DNA from: a bacterium
GTDB taxonomy: Bacteria > Patescibacteriota > Saccharimonadia > Saccharimonadales > UBA4665
DNA length: 64,000 nt
Reading direction: 5' to 3'
Assembly: GCA_021846445.1 (NCBI GenBank)
Contig: JAJZWY010000004.1
Coordinates: 27,682-91,681, forward strand
Positions 24,670 to 33,293 of this stretch are shown here, piece by piece. How positions within the stretch are numbered: position 1 is the first letter of the stretch; the number at the start of each line of letters is the position of its first letter. The notes under the pieces are model-generated. The model was not told the origin of the DNA, ran no database searches, and saw nothing but the letters and a program-made list of their open reading frames with translations. The position numbers and the translations under genes are program-made.

Positions 24670-26689
24670 GACAAAAGCCCAAAAACGAATTGAAAAATTA
24701 AGAGTGCTAATTAATAAGTATAGATATAATTATCATGTTTTAGACAAATCAATAATGAGTGAGGCTTCGGCAGATAGCCTAAAAAAAGAGTTAGCTGATC
24801 TTGAAAATCTCTATCCAGAACTAATAACACCAGATAGTCCTACTCAGAGGGTATCTGGCGCAGTATTAAAACAATTTACTAGTGTCAAACACCAAACCCA
24901 AATGCTTAGTTTAAATGATGTTTTTTCGGTTTCTGAGATTAGTGATTGGATTACAAGATCCAAAAAATTATTAAATATAAGCAAAGATCCAGAACTTTTT
25001 CTAGACATAAAAATGGATGGTCTTGCCTGTTCATTGATTTATGTTGACGGTATTTTAGTCCAGGGTGTAACCAGGGGGGATGGTTATCAAGGGGAGGATG
25101 TTACTAACAATATTAAAACGATAGAAGCTATTCCTCTAAATATACGAGGTAATCAGAAATACTCATTTCAAAGTCAAGGTAGGGTAGAAATCCGTGGTGA
25201 GATTGTTATGTTTAAAAAGGATTTCATAGCTCTAAACGAAGAGCGTAAAAGGGAGGGCTTAAAATTATTCGCAAACCCTAGAAATACAGCCGCTGGAACT
25301 ATCCGCCAACTTGACTCAAAACTTGTAGCAAAAAGAAAGCTCCATTTTATTGCTTATGATCTAATCGATCCACAAAAAATACTTAAGACTAATTTTGAGG
25401 TCTATAAGGCTTTGGCTGAAATAGGTTTTAGGGTAAATAATTTTTATCAAAAAGTAACTAAACTAGTCCAAGTTGAAGATTTTTTGAAAACTTGGGATAA
25501 AAAAAGAGAGCAACTTCCGTTTAATAGTGATGGGATTGTTCTAAAAATAAACAATAGGGAAGATTTCAGTTCTTTGGGTATAGTCGGTAAAGCTCCGAGA
25601 GGAGCAGTAGCATATAAGTTTAGTGCTGAACAAAGCACGACTCGAATATTAGACATTTTCGTATCAATCGGAAGAACGGGCCTAGCTACACCAGTTGCAA
25701 TTTTAAAACCTGTTCAAATTGCTGGGAGTTTGGTTCAAATGGCTACGCTCCATAATGAACAAGAAATCCAAAAAAAGGATATTCGGATTAATGATACCGT
25801 AATAGTCCACAAGGCAGGAGACATTATTCCCGAAGTAGTGAAGCCCTTAAAGGAGTTAAGAGATGGATCTGAAAAAGTATTTAGGATGCCAAAGTTATGT
25901 CCAATTTGCCATAAGCCACTATCTAAGACAAATCTTAAGGATATTGGATTAAGGTGCCAAAATTCTAATTGTCCATCTCGGATATATAAACAAATTATTC
26001 ATTTCGGTTCAAAGGAAGCTTTGGACATTGAGGGTCTGGGCGAAAAAAATGTTATAGCTTTGGTAGATAATGGTCTAATTAATGATCAAGCAGATTTATA
26101 CAAAATTAAAAAAAAGGATCTGATTAAACTTGATCGTTTTGGGGAGATATCTTCGGAAAAATTGATCAATAATATAATCCAAAAAAAAGAACCATTACTT
26201 CGAGACTTTATTTATGGCCTAGGTATTTTGCATGTTGGATCAAAAACAGCATTAGATTTAGCCAGACATTTCAATACTTTAGATAATCTAAAAAAAGCGA
26301 CAGAGCAGGAATTGGAAAATATCGAAGGGATTGGCAAAGTAGTGGCTGAATCGCTTATTGAGTGGTTCAATAATCCTGCCAACCAAGTATTACTTAAAAA
26401 GTTTGAAGATTTAGGCCTAAAACCCCAAGCTTATAGGGATGCTAATTTGAGTACTACCTCAAAAATAACCAACAAAAAGTTTGTAATCAGTGGGACCCTT
26501 AATTCAATGACTAGAGAAGAAGCTATCGATAAAATTATTGCACTAGGCGGAGAATTTGGGCAAAGCGTATCCAGATCAACAGATTATATTGTTCTTGGAA
26601 ATAACCCAGGAAAAAGTAAAATAGCAAAGGCAAGACAGCTAGATATTAAAATAATTGATGAACAAAAATTCTTAAGTTTTTTAATCTAA
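24662..26689 (+). CDS. ligA: NAD-dependent DNA ligase
   Basis: 675 residues, full length for LigA. Domain Ia YRYNYHVLD (NAD binding), adenylation-site KMDG around residue 120, OB fold, a Cys4 zinc finger (CPICHKPLSK ... RCQNSNCPSR), helix-hairpin-helix repeats (DIEGLGEKN, LENIEGIGKVVAESL) and a C-terminal BRCT domain (KKFVISGTL). Seals nicks in replication and repair using NAD+. The last gene in the lemA-htpX operon. Confidence 0.97.
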   Translation: MNKTKAQKRIEKLRVLINKYRYNYHVLDKSIMSEASADSLKKELADLENLYPELITPDSPTQRVSGAVLKQFTSVKHQTQMLSLNDVFSVSEISDWITRSKKLLNISKDPELFLDIKMDGLACSLIYVDGILVQGVTRGDGYQGEDVTNNIKTIEAIPLNIRGNQKYSFQSQGRVEIRGEIVMFKKDFIALNEERKREGLKLFANPRNTAAGTIRQLDSKLVAKRKLHFIAYDLIDPQKILKTNFEVYKALAEIGFRVNNFYQKVTKLVQVEDFLKTWDKKREQLPFNSDGIVLKINNREDFSSLGIVGKAPRGAVAYKFSAEQSTTRILDIFVSIGRTGLATPVAILKPVQIAGSLVQMATLHNEQEIQKKDIRINDTVIVHKAGDIIPEVVKPLKELRDGSEKVFRMPKLCPICHKPLSKTNLKDIGLRCQNSNCPSRIYKQIIHFGSKEALDIEGLGEKNVIALVDNGLINDQADLYKIKKKDLIKLDRFGEISSEKLINNIIQKKEPLLRDFIYGLGILHVGSKTALDLARHFNTLDNLKKATEQELENIEGIGKVVAESLIEWFNNPANQVLLKKFEDLGLKPQAYRDANLSTTSKITNKKFVISGTLNSMTREEAIDKIIALGGEFGQSVSRSTDYIVLGNNPGKSKIAKARQLDIKIIDEQKFLSFLI

Positions 26690-27038
26690 AACGCTTATTT
26701 TAATCAAACATTTTAGATTTAGATAGTCTCTTAGTTATTAGCTATTATTTGAGCCACAATCTTCTTAGGATACTTGTTAGGTCCTTCTGTTCCTTGCAAA
26801 AAACTAAACGAAGACCACGCGATGTATGAAGTTAAGCATATTCTCTTAGGAGAATACCGGAAGCAACTTTAGGAAAATCCTGCCTATCGGTTTTAGTTGA
26901 CTGATTTTGCATAAGTTGAGTCTATTTTTAACAAATTCTTATGTTCCTTTAAGTTTAGATAGATATTCTTTTTTATTACTAAGTGACTGATTTGTTTAAA
27001 ATAAGATTTAGTTGTTTAATGGAACAGAACAATTAATT
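26690..27038. other. Intergenic region with a hairpin and short open frames
   Basis: About 350 bases between ligA and dedA. It is less A+T-rich at 26770-26900 than its flanks. A hairpin TATTCTC-TTAG-GAGAATA lies at 26839-26856, and GAAGTTAAGC at 26828-26837 matches a 5S rRNA motif, but the rest of a 5S fold is missing. Open frames of about 40 codons exist on both strands without convincing starts. It could be a small RNA or a decayed gene; I cannot tell which. Confidence 0.35.
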
Positions 27039-27662
27039 ATGGAACATTTTTTAATACTAGAAATAAGTAAATATGGCTACCTAGCTATATTTGTTTTAAT
27101 GATCTTGGAGTCAGCTTGCATACCTATCCCCAGTGAAGTGGTTATGCTATTTGGTGGAGCTTTATCTTCGGGTATCGTTATTGCTGGAGCTCGAGTACAC
27201 CTAGCAGTTTTTGAAGTAGCCTTGATCGGTACTCTAGGTAATTTAGTGGGATCTCTGCTGGCTTATTGGGTAGGTCGAACTGGTGGACGAACTTTAGTAG
27301 AAAAATGGGGTAAGTATATACTGTTACGCCATAAAGACCTTGATAAGGCAGAATCGTTCTTTGATAAACGTGGAGAAAGTGCTGTTCTGGTAAGTCGAAT
27401 TTTACCAGTTATTAGAACATTTATTAGTTTTCCTGCCGGTATCGCTGAAATGCCTATCTTTAAATTTAGTATATTTACTATTATCGGTAGTTTGCCATGG
27501 ACCTTTGCCTTAGCATATTCGGGTAAAGCATTAGCTGGTAATTGGCAGAATGCTTCAAAATATTCAACACCTATCAGCATACTATTTGGAGTGATAATAG
27601 TTGCTATTATTGTTTGGTGGTACTTGAAAAGGAGAGCCGTCCAGGGCAAAGCAGACAGTTAA
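27039..27662 (+). CDS. DedA family membrane protein
   Basis: 207 residues from ATG 27039 (a TTG at 27012 would add nine unlikely residues). Motifs of DedA/VTT: ESACIPIPSEVVMLFGGAL, GNLVGSLLAYWVGRTGGR, VSRILPVIRTFISFPAG, with E/D and R residues needed for proton-linked lipid translocation. Homologues flip undecaprenyl phosphate or phosphatidylethanolamine across the membrane, which would recycle the lipid carrier made by UppS (53850-54548). Five or six helices, ends with a basic tail. Confidence 0.88.
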   Translation: MEHFLILEISKYGYLAIFVLMILESACIPIPSEVVMLFGGALSSGIVIAGARVHLAVFEVALIGTLGNLVGSLLAYWVGRTGGRTLVEKWGKYILLRHKDLDKAESFFDKRGESAVLVSRILPVIRTFISFPAGIAEMPIFKFSIFTIIGSLPWTFALAYSGKALAGNWQNASKYSTPISILFGVIIVAIIVWWYLKRRAVQGKADS

Positions 27663-27841
27663 AACCAGCGAAAATATAAATTAATAAAATTCAACTATTT
27701 TCTAGAATCTTGGATGAGTTCTATCAATATTAAATAAGTTTACATAGATCACTTGACTAAGAATAGAAAAGGATTATGCTTAAGTGTAGATCGTGCGTCT
27801 AAGCGGCGAATCTAAATAAAAATTAAATAAAACAAAAAAGA

Positions 27842-27859
27842 CACCCGCCGCTACGGGTG
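27842..27859 (-). terminator. Candidate leftward terminator hairpin
   Basis: Read on the minus strand, CACCCG-TAGCGG-CGGGTG is followed by TCTTTTTTGTTTT, a good intrinsic terminator layout. There is no leftward gene just upstream of it, so it may stop antisense transcription into dedA. The hairpin is G+C-rich in an A+T-rich setting. Confidence 0.5.
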
Positions 27860-27875
27860 GGCACGCACGGAATAA

Positions 27876-27911
27876 GACGTCATAGCTAAAAATAAGGTTA
27901 TGACGTTTTTT
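27876..27911 (+). terminator. Rho-independent terminator before tRNA-Ala
   Basis: ACGTCATA (27877-27884) pairs with TATGACGT (27899-27906), loop of 14, followed by a run of T to 27911. It ends transcription coming from dedA, 24 bases before tRNA-Ala, which therefore needs its own promoter: TATAAT at 27919-27924 fits. Confidence 0.8.
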
Positions 27912-27935
27912 AGAGTGTATAATAAAAAAACAAAC

Positions 27936-28012
27936 GGGGATATAGCTCAGTTGATTAGAGCGCAGCGCTGGCAGCGCTGAGGTCGAGGGTTTGAGTCCCT
28001 CTATCTCCACCA
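27936..28012 (+). tRNA. tRNA-Ala (GGC)
   Basis: Acceptor GGGGATA pairs with TATCTCC (one G-U), D arm AGCTCAGTTGATTAGAGC, anticodon stem CAGCG/CGCTG with loop CTGGCAG (anticodon GGC), T arm GAGGGTTTGAGTCCCTC. Encoded CCA ends at 28012. Confidence 0.95.
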
Positions 28013-28056
28013 ACAAAATTGAAGCTTTTTAAGTACTTCTAGGTATAATAGATTTA

Positions 28057-28809
28057 ATGAATTTAATTGTAGACAAGCTTTTAATTAATTATGAATCTAC
28101 CGGGAAAGGGAAAGATATACTCCTTATTCATGGTTGGGGGGATGATCATCAGAATCTACTAAATGTTTTTAAAAGTTTAGCTAAGAAATACAAACTAACT
28201 TCGCTTGATCTTCCTGGTTTCGGATTAAGTCAGTTGCCCAATCAACCATTTAATACCGAGAAATATGCAAAAATTATTGGTGATTTTATTCAAAAATTAA
28301 ATCTTAAACCGGAGATTATTATTGCTCATAGTTTTGGTGGTCAAGTTGCAATTTATGGAATTGGAAATGGAATTATAAAGGCTAACAAATTAATTTTATT
28401 AGCTAGTGCGGGTATAAGAGAATATAAACAGGGCAAAAAACTATTTATTAAATTAATTGCTAAGAGTGGTAAGCTCTTTTTGGTTCCATTGCCCCAACAC
28501 ATAAGACGAAAAGTAACTAGAAGATTTTATCAAAAAATAGGGTCAGATCTTTATCTAAACTACAATCTAAAAGAAACTCTAGGGAATATTCTTAAAGAAG
28601 ATGTTTCGTTGGATGCAGCTAAGATAAATATTCCTACCCTATTAATCTATGGTTCCGACGACAATGAGACACCACCACTTTTTGGTCAAAAATTTGCTCA
28701 ACTGATAGAATACTCAACTTTAGAAATTATCGGTCATGCAGGACATTTTGTTTTTATTGATTGCCAAGAAAGGGTGCTAAAATTAGTGGAAGGTTTTATA
28801 AATGATTAG
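28057..28809 (+). CDS. Alpha/beta hydrolase
   Basis: 250 residues. Oxyanion HGWGD, nucleophile elbow AHSFGG, acid in YGSDDNETP and catalytic His in GHAGHF give the full triad of the alpha/beta hydrolase fold. Substrate cannot be read from sequence; esterases, lactonases and C-C hydrolases look alike. Overlaps the Mur ligase gene by eight bases, so it is part of the D-Ala-D-Ala cluster and might act on envelope-related esters. Confidence 0.88.
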   Translation: MNLIVDKLLINYESTGKGKDILLIHGWGDDHQNLLNVFKSLAKKYKLTSLDLPGFGLSQLPNQPFNTEKYAKIIGDFIQKLNLKPEIIIAHSFGGQVAIYGIGNGIIKANKLILLASAGIREYKQGKKLFIKLIAKSGKLFLVPLPQHIRRKVTRRFYQKIGSDLYLNYNLKETLGNILKEDVSLDAAKINIPTLLIYGSDDNETPPLFGQKFAQLIEYSTLEIIGHAGHFVFIDCQERVLKLVEGFIND

Positions 28810-30253
28810 AAAAATAATTAATTCTTTTATAGTTTTTTATTCTCCAAAGTACCCAGAAATAATTAGTTATATGCTTCAGGCCTCGGAGTATAGAGGTTTA
28901 AATTATTTAGTTTGGTTCTGGAAAACAACAGATTTTTCCAAAGTGGAATATAGAAAAAAACTAGAAAAAACAAAAGTTGCAATAATTATTTATAACTTCT
29001 TAACATTAGCAATTCTTATCCAAATATTAATTGGTATATATTTAATTTATCTAAATATTGTCGGAAGATTAACGGGTGGATGGGCATTTGGATTAGGAAT
29101 AATTGTGCTATATCCAGTGCTTTGGTCTCAGATCATAGTTATCCCAGTCTTTTTTGCTAGGATCTTAATTATTAATCCTTACCAAAAAAGATTATCTAAA
29201 AAAGCCAAAAAAATATTCGCTGATCATAAGGGGATTAAAATAGCTGTTGCCGGGAGTTACGGAAAAACTTCTCTAAAAGAATTTTTGTTTACTGTTCTTG
29301 GATCTCAGTTCAATGTTGCCATGACTCCTAAAAATAAAAATGTTGCTCTCTCGCATGCTCAATTTGCACTTGGTCTAAACAATAAGGAAGATATATTAAT
29401 TGTTGAATTTGGTGAAGGAGAGCCAGGAGATATTAAAAGATTTTCTGAAATTTTTAAACCAGATAGCGGCATAATTACAGGGCTTTCTCCGGTTCATCAG
29501 GATAAGTATAAGAGTGTAGATGCAGCAGCTAAAGATCTATTTACGTTAGAAAAGTATGTAGCCGGGAATAAGCTATTTGTTAATAATCAATCTAAATATA
29601 TCAAGAAATATATTAAAAAAAGTTATAGCTGTTTTAATGAAGACGGAATAGCAGATTATAGAGTTAAAAAGGTTAGTTCAACTGAAAAAGGAATAAGCTT
29701 TGATCTAGTTTCTAAAAAAGAAACCTTAAAGATTAAGTCAAAACTTCTGGGAAGACATCAAATAGGACCACTTTGTTTAGTTGCTTATCTTGGTTTAGAT
29801 TTTGGAATGGAAAAAGAAGATATTCAAAAAGCTATTTTAAAGATTGAACCCTATGAACACCGTATGCAAGCTTATACATTAAATGGTGCTACTATCATTG
29901 ACGATAGCTATAATGGCAATATTGAGGGTCTGAGGGCTGGGCTAGAACTTCTTAGGGAACTTAAATTCCGAAAAAAAATATATGTAACTCCAGGGTTAGT
30001 CGATCAAGGATCTTTAACTAAGGAGATTCACCAAGAAATAGGTCATTTAATTGCAGGGGCAAATCCCGACCAAGTAGTACTTATTAATAATTCCGTAACC
30101 CACTATATTCAAGAGGGATTAACTAAAGCTGGATTTAAAAATGATTTGGTTATAGAAAAAGATCCTTTATTTTATTATAACAACCTAGCTGACTTTGTTG
30201 CCAAGGGCGATCTGGTTCTAATTCAAAATGATTGGACAGATAATTATCTTTAA
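28802..30253 (+). CDS. Mur ligase family protein with N-terminal membrane region
   Basis: 483 residues. ATP-binding GSYGKTSLKE near 151, GEGEPGD, and central/C-terminal Mur ligase domains (EPYEHRMQ, DDSYNGN, VTPGLVDQG) match MurF, which adds D-Ala-D-Ala to UDP-MurNAc-tripeptide. In place of the usual MurF N-terminal UDP-binding domain there are two or three membrane helices (about 55-85 and 90-125). It lies directly before ddl, which makes its expected substrate. Either a membrane-tethered MurF or a relative acting on another substrate; MurF-like is the best call. Confidence 0.82.
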   Translation: MIRKIINSFIVFYSPKYPEIISYMLQASEYRGLNYLVWFWKTTDFSKVEYRKKLEKTKVAIIIYNFLTLAILIQILIGIYLIYLNIVGRLTGGWAFGLGIIVLYPVLWSQIIVIPVFFARILIINPYQKRLSKKAKKIFADHKGIKIAVAGSYGKTSLKEFLFTVLGSQFNVAMTPKNKNVALSHAQFALGLNNKEDILIVEFGEGEPGDIKRFSEIFKPDSGIITGLSPVHQDKYKSVDAAAKDLFTLEKYVAGNKLFVNNQSKYIKKYIKKSYSCFNEDGIADYRVKKVSSTEKGISFDLVSKKETLKIKSKLLGRHQIGPLCLVAYLGLDFGMEKEDIQKAILKIEPYEHRMQAYTLNGATIIDDSYNGNIEGLRAGLELLRELKFRKKIYVTPGLVDQGSLTKEIHQEIGHLIAGANPDQVVLINNSVTHYIQEGLTKAGFKNDLVIEKDPLFYYNNLADFVAKGDLVLIQNDWTDNYL

Positions 30254-30306
30254 CTGTATGGCTTAATTGTATAGACAAATTGTTAAGTTTTTAGTACATT
30301 AAAGAA

Positions 30307-31464
30307 ATGGAAAATGTTGCAGTAATTTTTGGCGGAGTTTCTACTGAACATGATATTTCAATTATTACAGCAATTAGTTCAATTATTAGACCACTTCAAC
30401 TTTTAAAGAAGTACAAGATTATACCTGTCTATATATCTAAGCAGGGGATTTGGTATTCTGATCCAAAACTAGCTAAGATAGAAACCTTTCAAGCTGATGA
30501 TCTAGAAGATAATCTATCTAAATTAAAACCAATTTCACTAGAATTTGGTAAATATTTAAAAATTATTAAAAGTGGCGTAATTGGAGGACGAAAAAAATAT
30601 ATCAATATTGATTTAGTCTTTCCAGCTATGCATGGAACTAATGGTGAAGACGGTAGTTTATCTGGACTTTTGAACTTTGGATCTGTCCCAGTCGTCGGCT
30701 GTTCCTTAAGAGCCTCAGTTTTGGCCATGGATAAAGTCATTGCTAAAGAAATTGCAGTTGCTAACAAGATTGATGTTGCCGATTATATTGATAGCTCAAA
30801 ATCTGAAATAGAAGAAAATTTAGAAGGTGTTTTAAGTAAAATAAATAAGAATCTAACTTTTCCTCTTTTTGTTAAGCCAGCTCATTTGGGATCAAGTATT
30901 GGGATATCTAGGGTAAGAGACCAAAAGGAATTGATTAATGGACTTGAAGTTGCCTCTCACTATGATGATAGAGTTTTAGTCGAGGAGGAGATTCCTGATT
31001 TAATAGAAGTAACTCTTCCTATTATTGGGAACCAGCATCCTATACCAGCTCTTTTAGAAAGACCTCTAAGTAAGGTTGAAGATTTTTTTGACTTTGATAC
31101 TAAATATATGCGAGGAGGGAAAAAGGGTAAGGGGCAAAAAGGATCTCAGGGGTATAGTGAAATACCAGCAAAAATAGATAAAAAACTATATCAAGATGCT
31201 ATTAGTCTAGCTTTAAGAATATATAAGATATTTGGGTTATCTGGTATTTCTAGAGTAGATATGTTAATAAATCAGAAATTGTCTAAAGTTTACTTTAACG
31301 AAATTAATCCATTGCCAGGTGGACTCTATTCGCATAATTTTAATCAGGCTGGGATCAGCAATGTTGAATTAGTTGAAAAATTAATATTTTATGCTAAAGA
31401 AAGATATAACTATCAGAAAAATATAACCAGTACTTTTAGTACTAATTACTTGAAACAATTTTAA
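30307..31464 (+). CDS. ddl: D-alanine--D-alanine ligase
   Basis: 385 residues, ATP-grasp enzyme joining two D-Ala. VIFGGVSTEHDIS at the start, HGTNGEDGSLSGLL, KPAHLGSSIGISRV, and NEINPLPGGL at the metal site are all present. Slightly longer than usual owing to a Lys/Gly-rich insert around 265-285 (GGKKGKGQKGSQGYSEIPA), which covers the omega-loop region. Follows the Mur ligase by 53 bases and is followed four bases later by the aminotransferase. Confidence 0.95.
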   Translation: MENVAVIFGGVSTEHDISIITAISSIIRPLQLLKKYKIIPVYISKQGIWYSDPKLAKIETFQADDLEDNLSKLKPISLEFGKYLKIIKSGVIGGRKKYINIDLVFPAMHGTNGEDGSLSGLLNFGSVPVVGCSLRASVLAMDKVIAKEIAVANKIDVADYIDSSKSEIEENLEGVLSKINKNLTFPLFVKPAHLGSSIGISRVRDQKELINGLEVASHYDDRVLVEEEIPDLIEVTLPIIGNQHPIPALLERPLSKVEDFFDFDTKYMRGGKKGKGQKGSQGYSEIPAKIDKKLYQDAISLALRIYKIFGLSGISRVDMLINQKLSKVYFNEINPLPGGLYSHNFNQAGISNVELVEKLIFYAKERYNYQKNITSTFSTNYLKQF

Positions 31465-31468
31465 GTCT

Positions 31469-32398
31469 ATGTCTAATATCTATCCAAGAGTATATTTTAA
31501 AAATAAGTTTATTGACTTTAAGGAAGCTAATTTAAGTATAGGATCTGCCCCAGTGCTTTATGGTTTAAGTAGCTATACCGTTATACCAGTTTTTTTGAGT
31601 GAAGATAAAAAATCATTGAATATATTTAGATTAAGAGATCACTTTGAAAGACTAATAAACTCATCAAAAATTCTTAATTTTGGAGATTTTATCTCTGCCT
31701 ATGATTACTCTAGATTTGAAAAAATTATTTTAAGGCTCTTAACTGAAAATGAAATTCAGAATGATAGTTTAATAAGAGTGACTGTATTTGTAGATGAACT
31801 GTTAAGTGGAGCTAAAAGTATTGGACTTAAAAATTCGTTGTCAGTATTTATTTACCCGATGACTAAATTGATTAATAAAAAGGGTGCAGATCTTATGATC
31901 AGTAGCTACAGAAGAACACCGGACAATTCTATACCAGCCAGAGCAAAAGTAAATGGGGGATATGTTAATTCAGCATTAGCTAAAAATGAAGCAATCCTCA
32001 ATAACTATGACGATGCTATCTTTCTTGACCAAGATGGTCATCTGACCGAGAGTACCATCAGTAACATTTTTTTGGTTCGAAATAACTTTTTAATTACTCC
32101 ACCCCAAAACTCCGATCTTTTAGAGGGGATAACCAGGAGTACAGTAATAGATATTGCCAAAGAAAATAAAATTAAGGTGATTCAAAGAACAATTGATCGA
32201 ACAGAAATTTACCTTGCAGACGAATTATTTCTATCTGGAAGTAGCCTCTTTATTCAGCCAGTTTTTAGAGTTGACCATGTCAATATCAATAATAGAAATA
32301 TGGGAAGTATAACCAATAAAATTAGTCATTTATTTCGTTCCTTGGTTAGAGAAAATAATTCTAAAAATAAATGGGTATTAAATAAGAGCATAAAATAA
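31469..32398 (+). CDS. Class IV aminotransferase (BCAT/D-amino-acid type)
   Basis: 309 residues, PLP fold type IV. Catalytic lysine in RAKVNGGYVNSALAKNEA, phosphate-binding LTESTISNIFLV, and EGITRSTVIDIA. By sequence this could be a branched-chain aminotransferase (IlvE), a D-alanine aminotransferase or an aminodeoxychorismate lyase. Its position right after ddl favours D-alanine supply for Ddl, since no alanine racemase is seen in the window. That is inference. Confidence 0.85.
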   Translation: MSNIYPRVYFKNKFIDFKEANLSIGSAPVLYGLSSYTVIPVFLSEDKKSLNIFRLRDHFERLINSSKILNFGDFISAYDYSRFEKIILRLLTENEIQNDSLIRVTVFVDELLSGAKSIGLKNSLSVFIYPMTKLINKKGADLMISSYRRTPDNSIPARAKVNGGYVNSALAKNEAILNNYDDAIFLDQDGHLTESTISNIFLVRNNFLITPPQNSDLLEGITRSTVIDIAKENKIKVIQRTIDRTEIYLADELFLSGSSLFIQPVFRVDHVNINNRNMGSITNKISHLFRSLVRENNSKNKWVLNKSIK

Positions 32399-32471
32399 GG
32401 ATAAGCTCCTTGTATTTAATTATTTTTATGTTAAATTGGAAAATAGATAGCATTTTAAAAAAGGATTATTT

Positions 32472-33140
32472 ATGGCAAGTTATTCAGTGACAACAACGTA
32501 TTCGAACCCGTTCACTAACAATTTTAACCAACAGGCACCCAAAATTGTCTCTAGTGCAAATAAAGATGTACTTATGATAATAATCGCGGTTACAGTCGCA
32601 GTAATAATTACCTATTTACTGACTAGTATAATAGCAGGAAAAATATTTCAAAAAGCAGGAAAGAAATTTAATCGTGGCTTTATACCAATTTACAATGAAT
32701 GGCTGATGTTTGAAATAGCCGGTTTACCAGGAGCATTAGTGTTAGTTTATTTACTAGGTTTTATTCCAATCCTAGGGACCATTGTTGTTTTAGTGGTGTC
32801 ACTTATTCTAGCAATCAATCTAGCTAAAAAATTCAACAAGAGTACCTTGTTTGCTGTTTTTGGATTATTTATTTTTTCTTTGATAGGATATCTAATTTTA
32901 GCTTTTGATAAAAGCACATATAACTTTAATAATTCGGTAGATAATAATCAATATGGAACTCCTCCGGATTCGAATGCCGGATTACCACCAATTCCTCCAA
33001 TTAACCCCTCGTCAAACCCAACTTCACCAACCCCACAAGCTTCACCAACCCCACAAAATCCTGATCAAGAGCCCGGGAATAGCAATGGTCTACCGCCAAC
33101 GAATATTCCCCCATCATCTCCGATTCCACCAGTTGTATAG
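32472..33140 (+). CDS. DUF5684-like membrane protein with Pro-rich tail
   Basis: 222 residues. Helix at about 36-58, then FQKAGKKFNRGFIPIYNEWLMFEIAGLP and three further hydrophobic segments, the layout of DUF5684-type proteins of unknown function. The last 60 residues are Pro/Ser/Thr/Asn-rich with a short 18-base tandem duplication (CTTCACCAACCCCACAAG at about 33022). AAAAGGA precedes the ATG. A surface-exposed or periplasmic tail is likely. Confidence 0.75.
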   Translation: MASYSVTTTYSNPFTNNFNQQAPKIVSSANKDVLMIIIAVTVAVIITYLLTSIIAGKIFQKAGKKFNRGFIPIYNEWLMFEIAGLPGALVLVYLLGFIPILGTIVVLVVSLILAINLAKKFNKSTLFAVFGLFIFSLIGYLILAFDKSTYNFNNSVDNNQYGTPPDSNAGLPPIPPINPSSNPTSPTPQASPTPQNPDQEPGNSNGLPPTNIPPSSPIPPVV

Positions 33141-33293
33141 GCAGTAGGTAGTCATTCTTTATCCAAAAGATCATTTTTGAAAGGTTATTGGTAGGTCGTC
33201 TGAGATCTTAATTATGAAAATTAATTAATATTTTTTAATTAAGTATTTGAAAACTATTTTAATGTTCAGTCCCAAGGAGTAGAATAGAAAAAT

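Noticed and set aside
26828..26837. 5S rRNA-like GAAGTTAAGC
   Set aside because: Helices I, II, IV and V of 5S rRNA cannot be formed from the flanks, so this is likely a chance match.
27780..28016. 78-codon minus-strand open frame
   Set aside because: It runs through the terminator hairpins and the whole of tRNA-Ala; codons follow RNA structure, not a protein.
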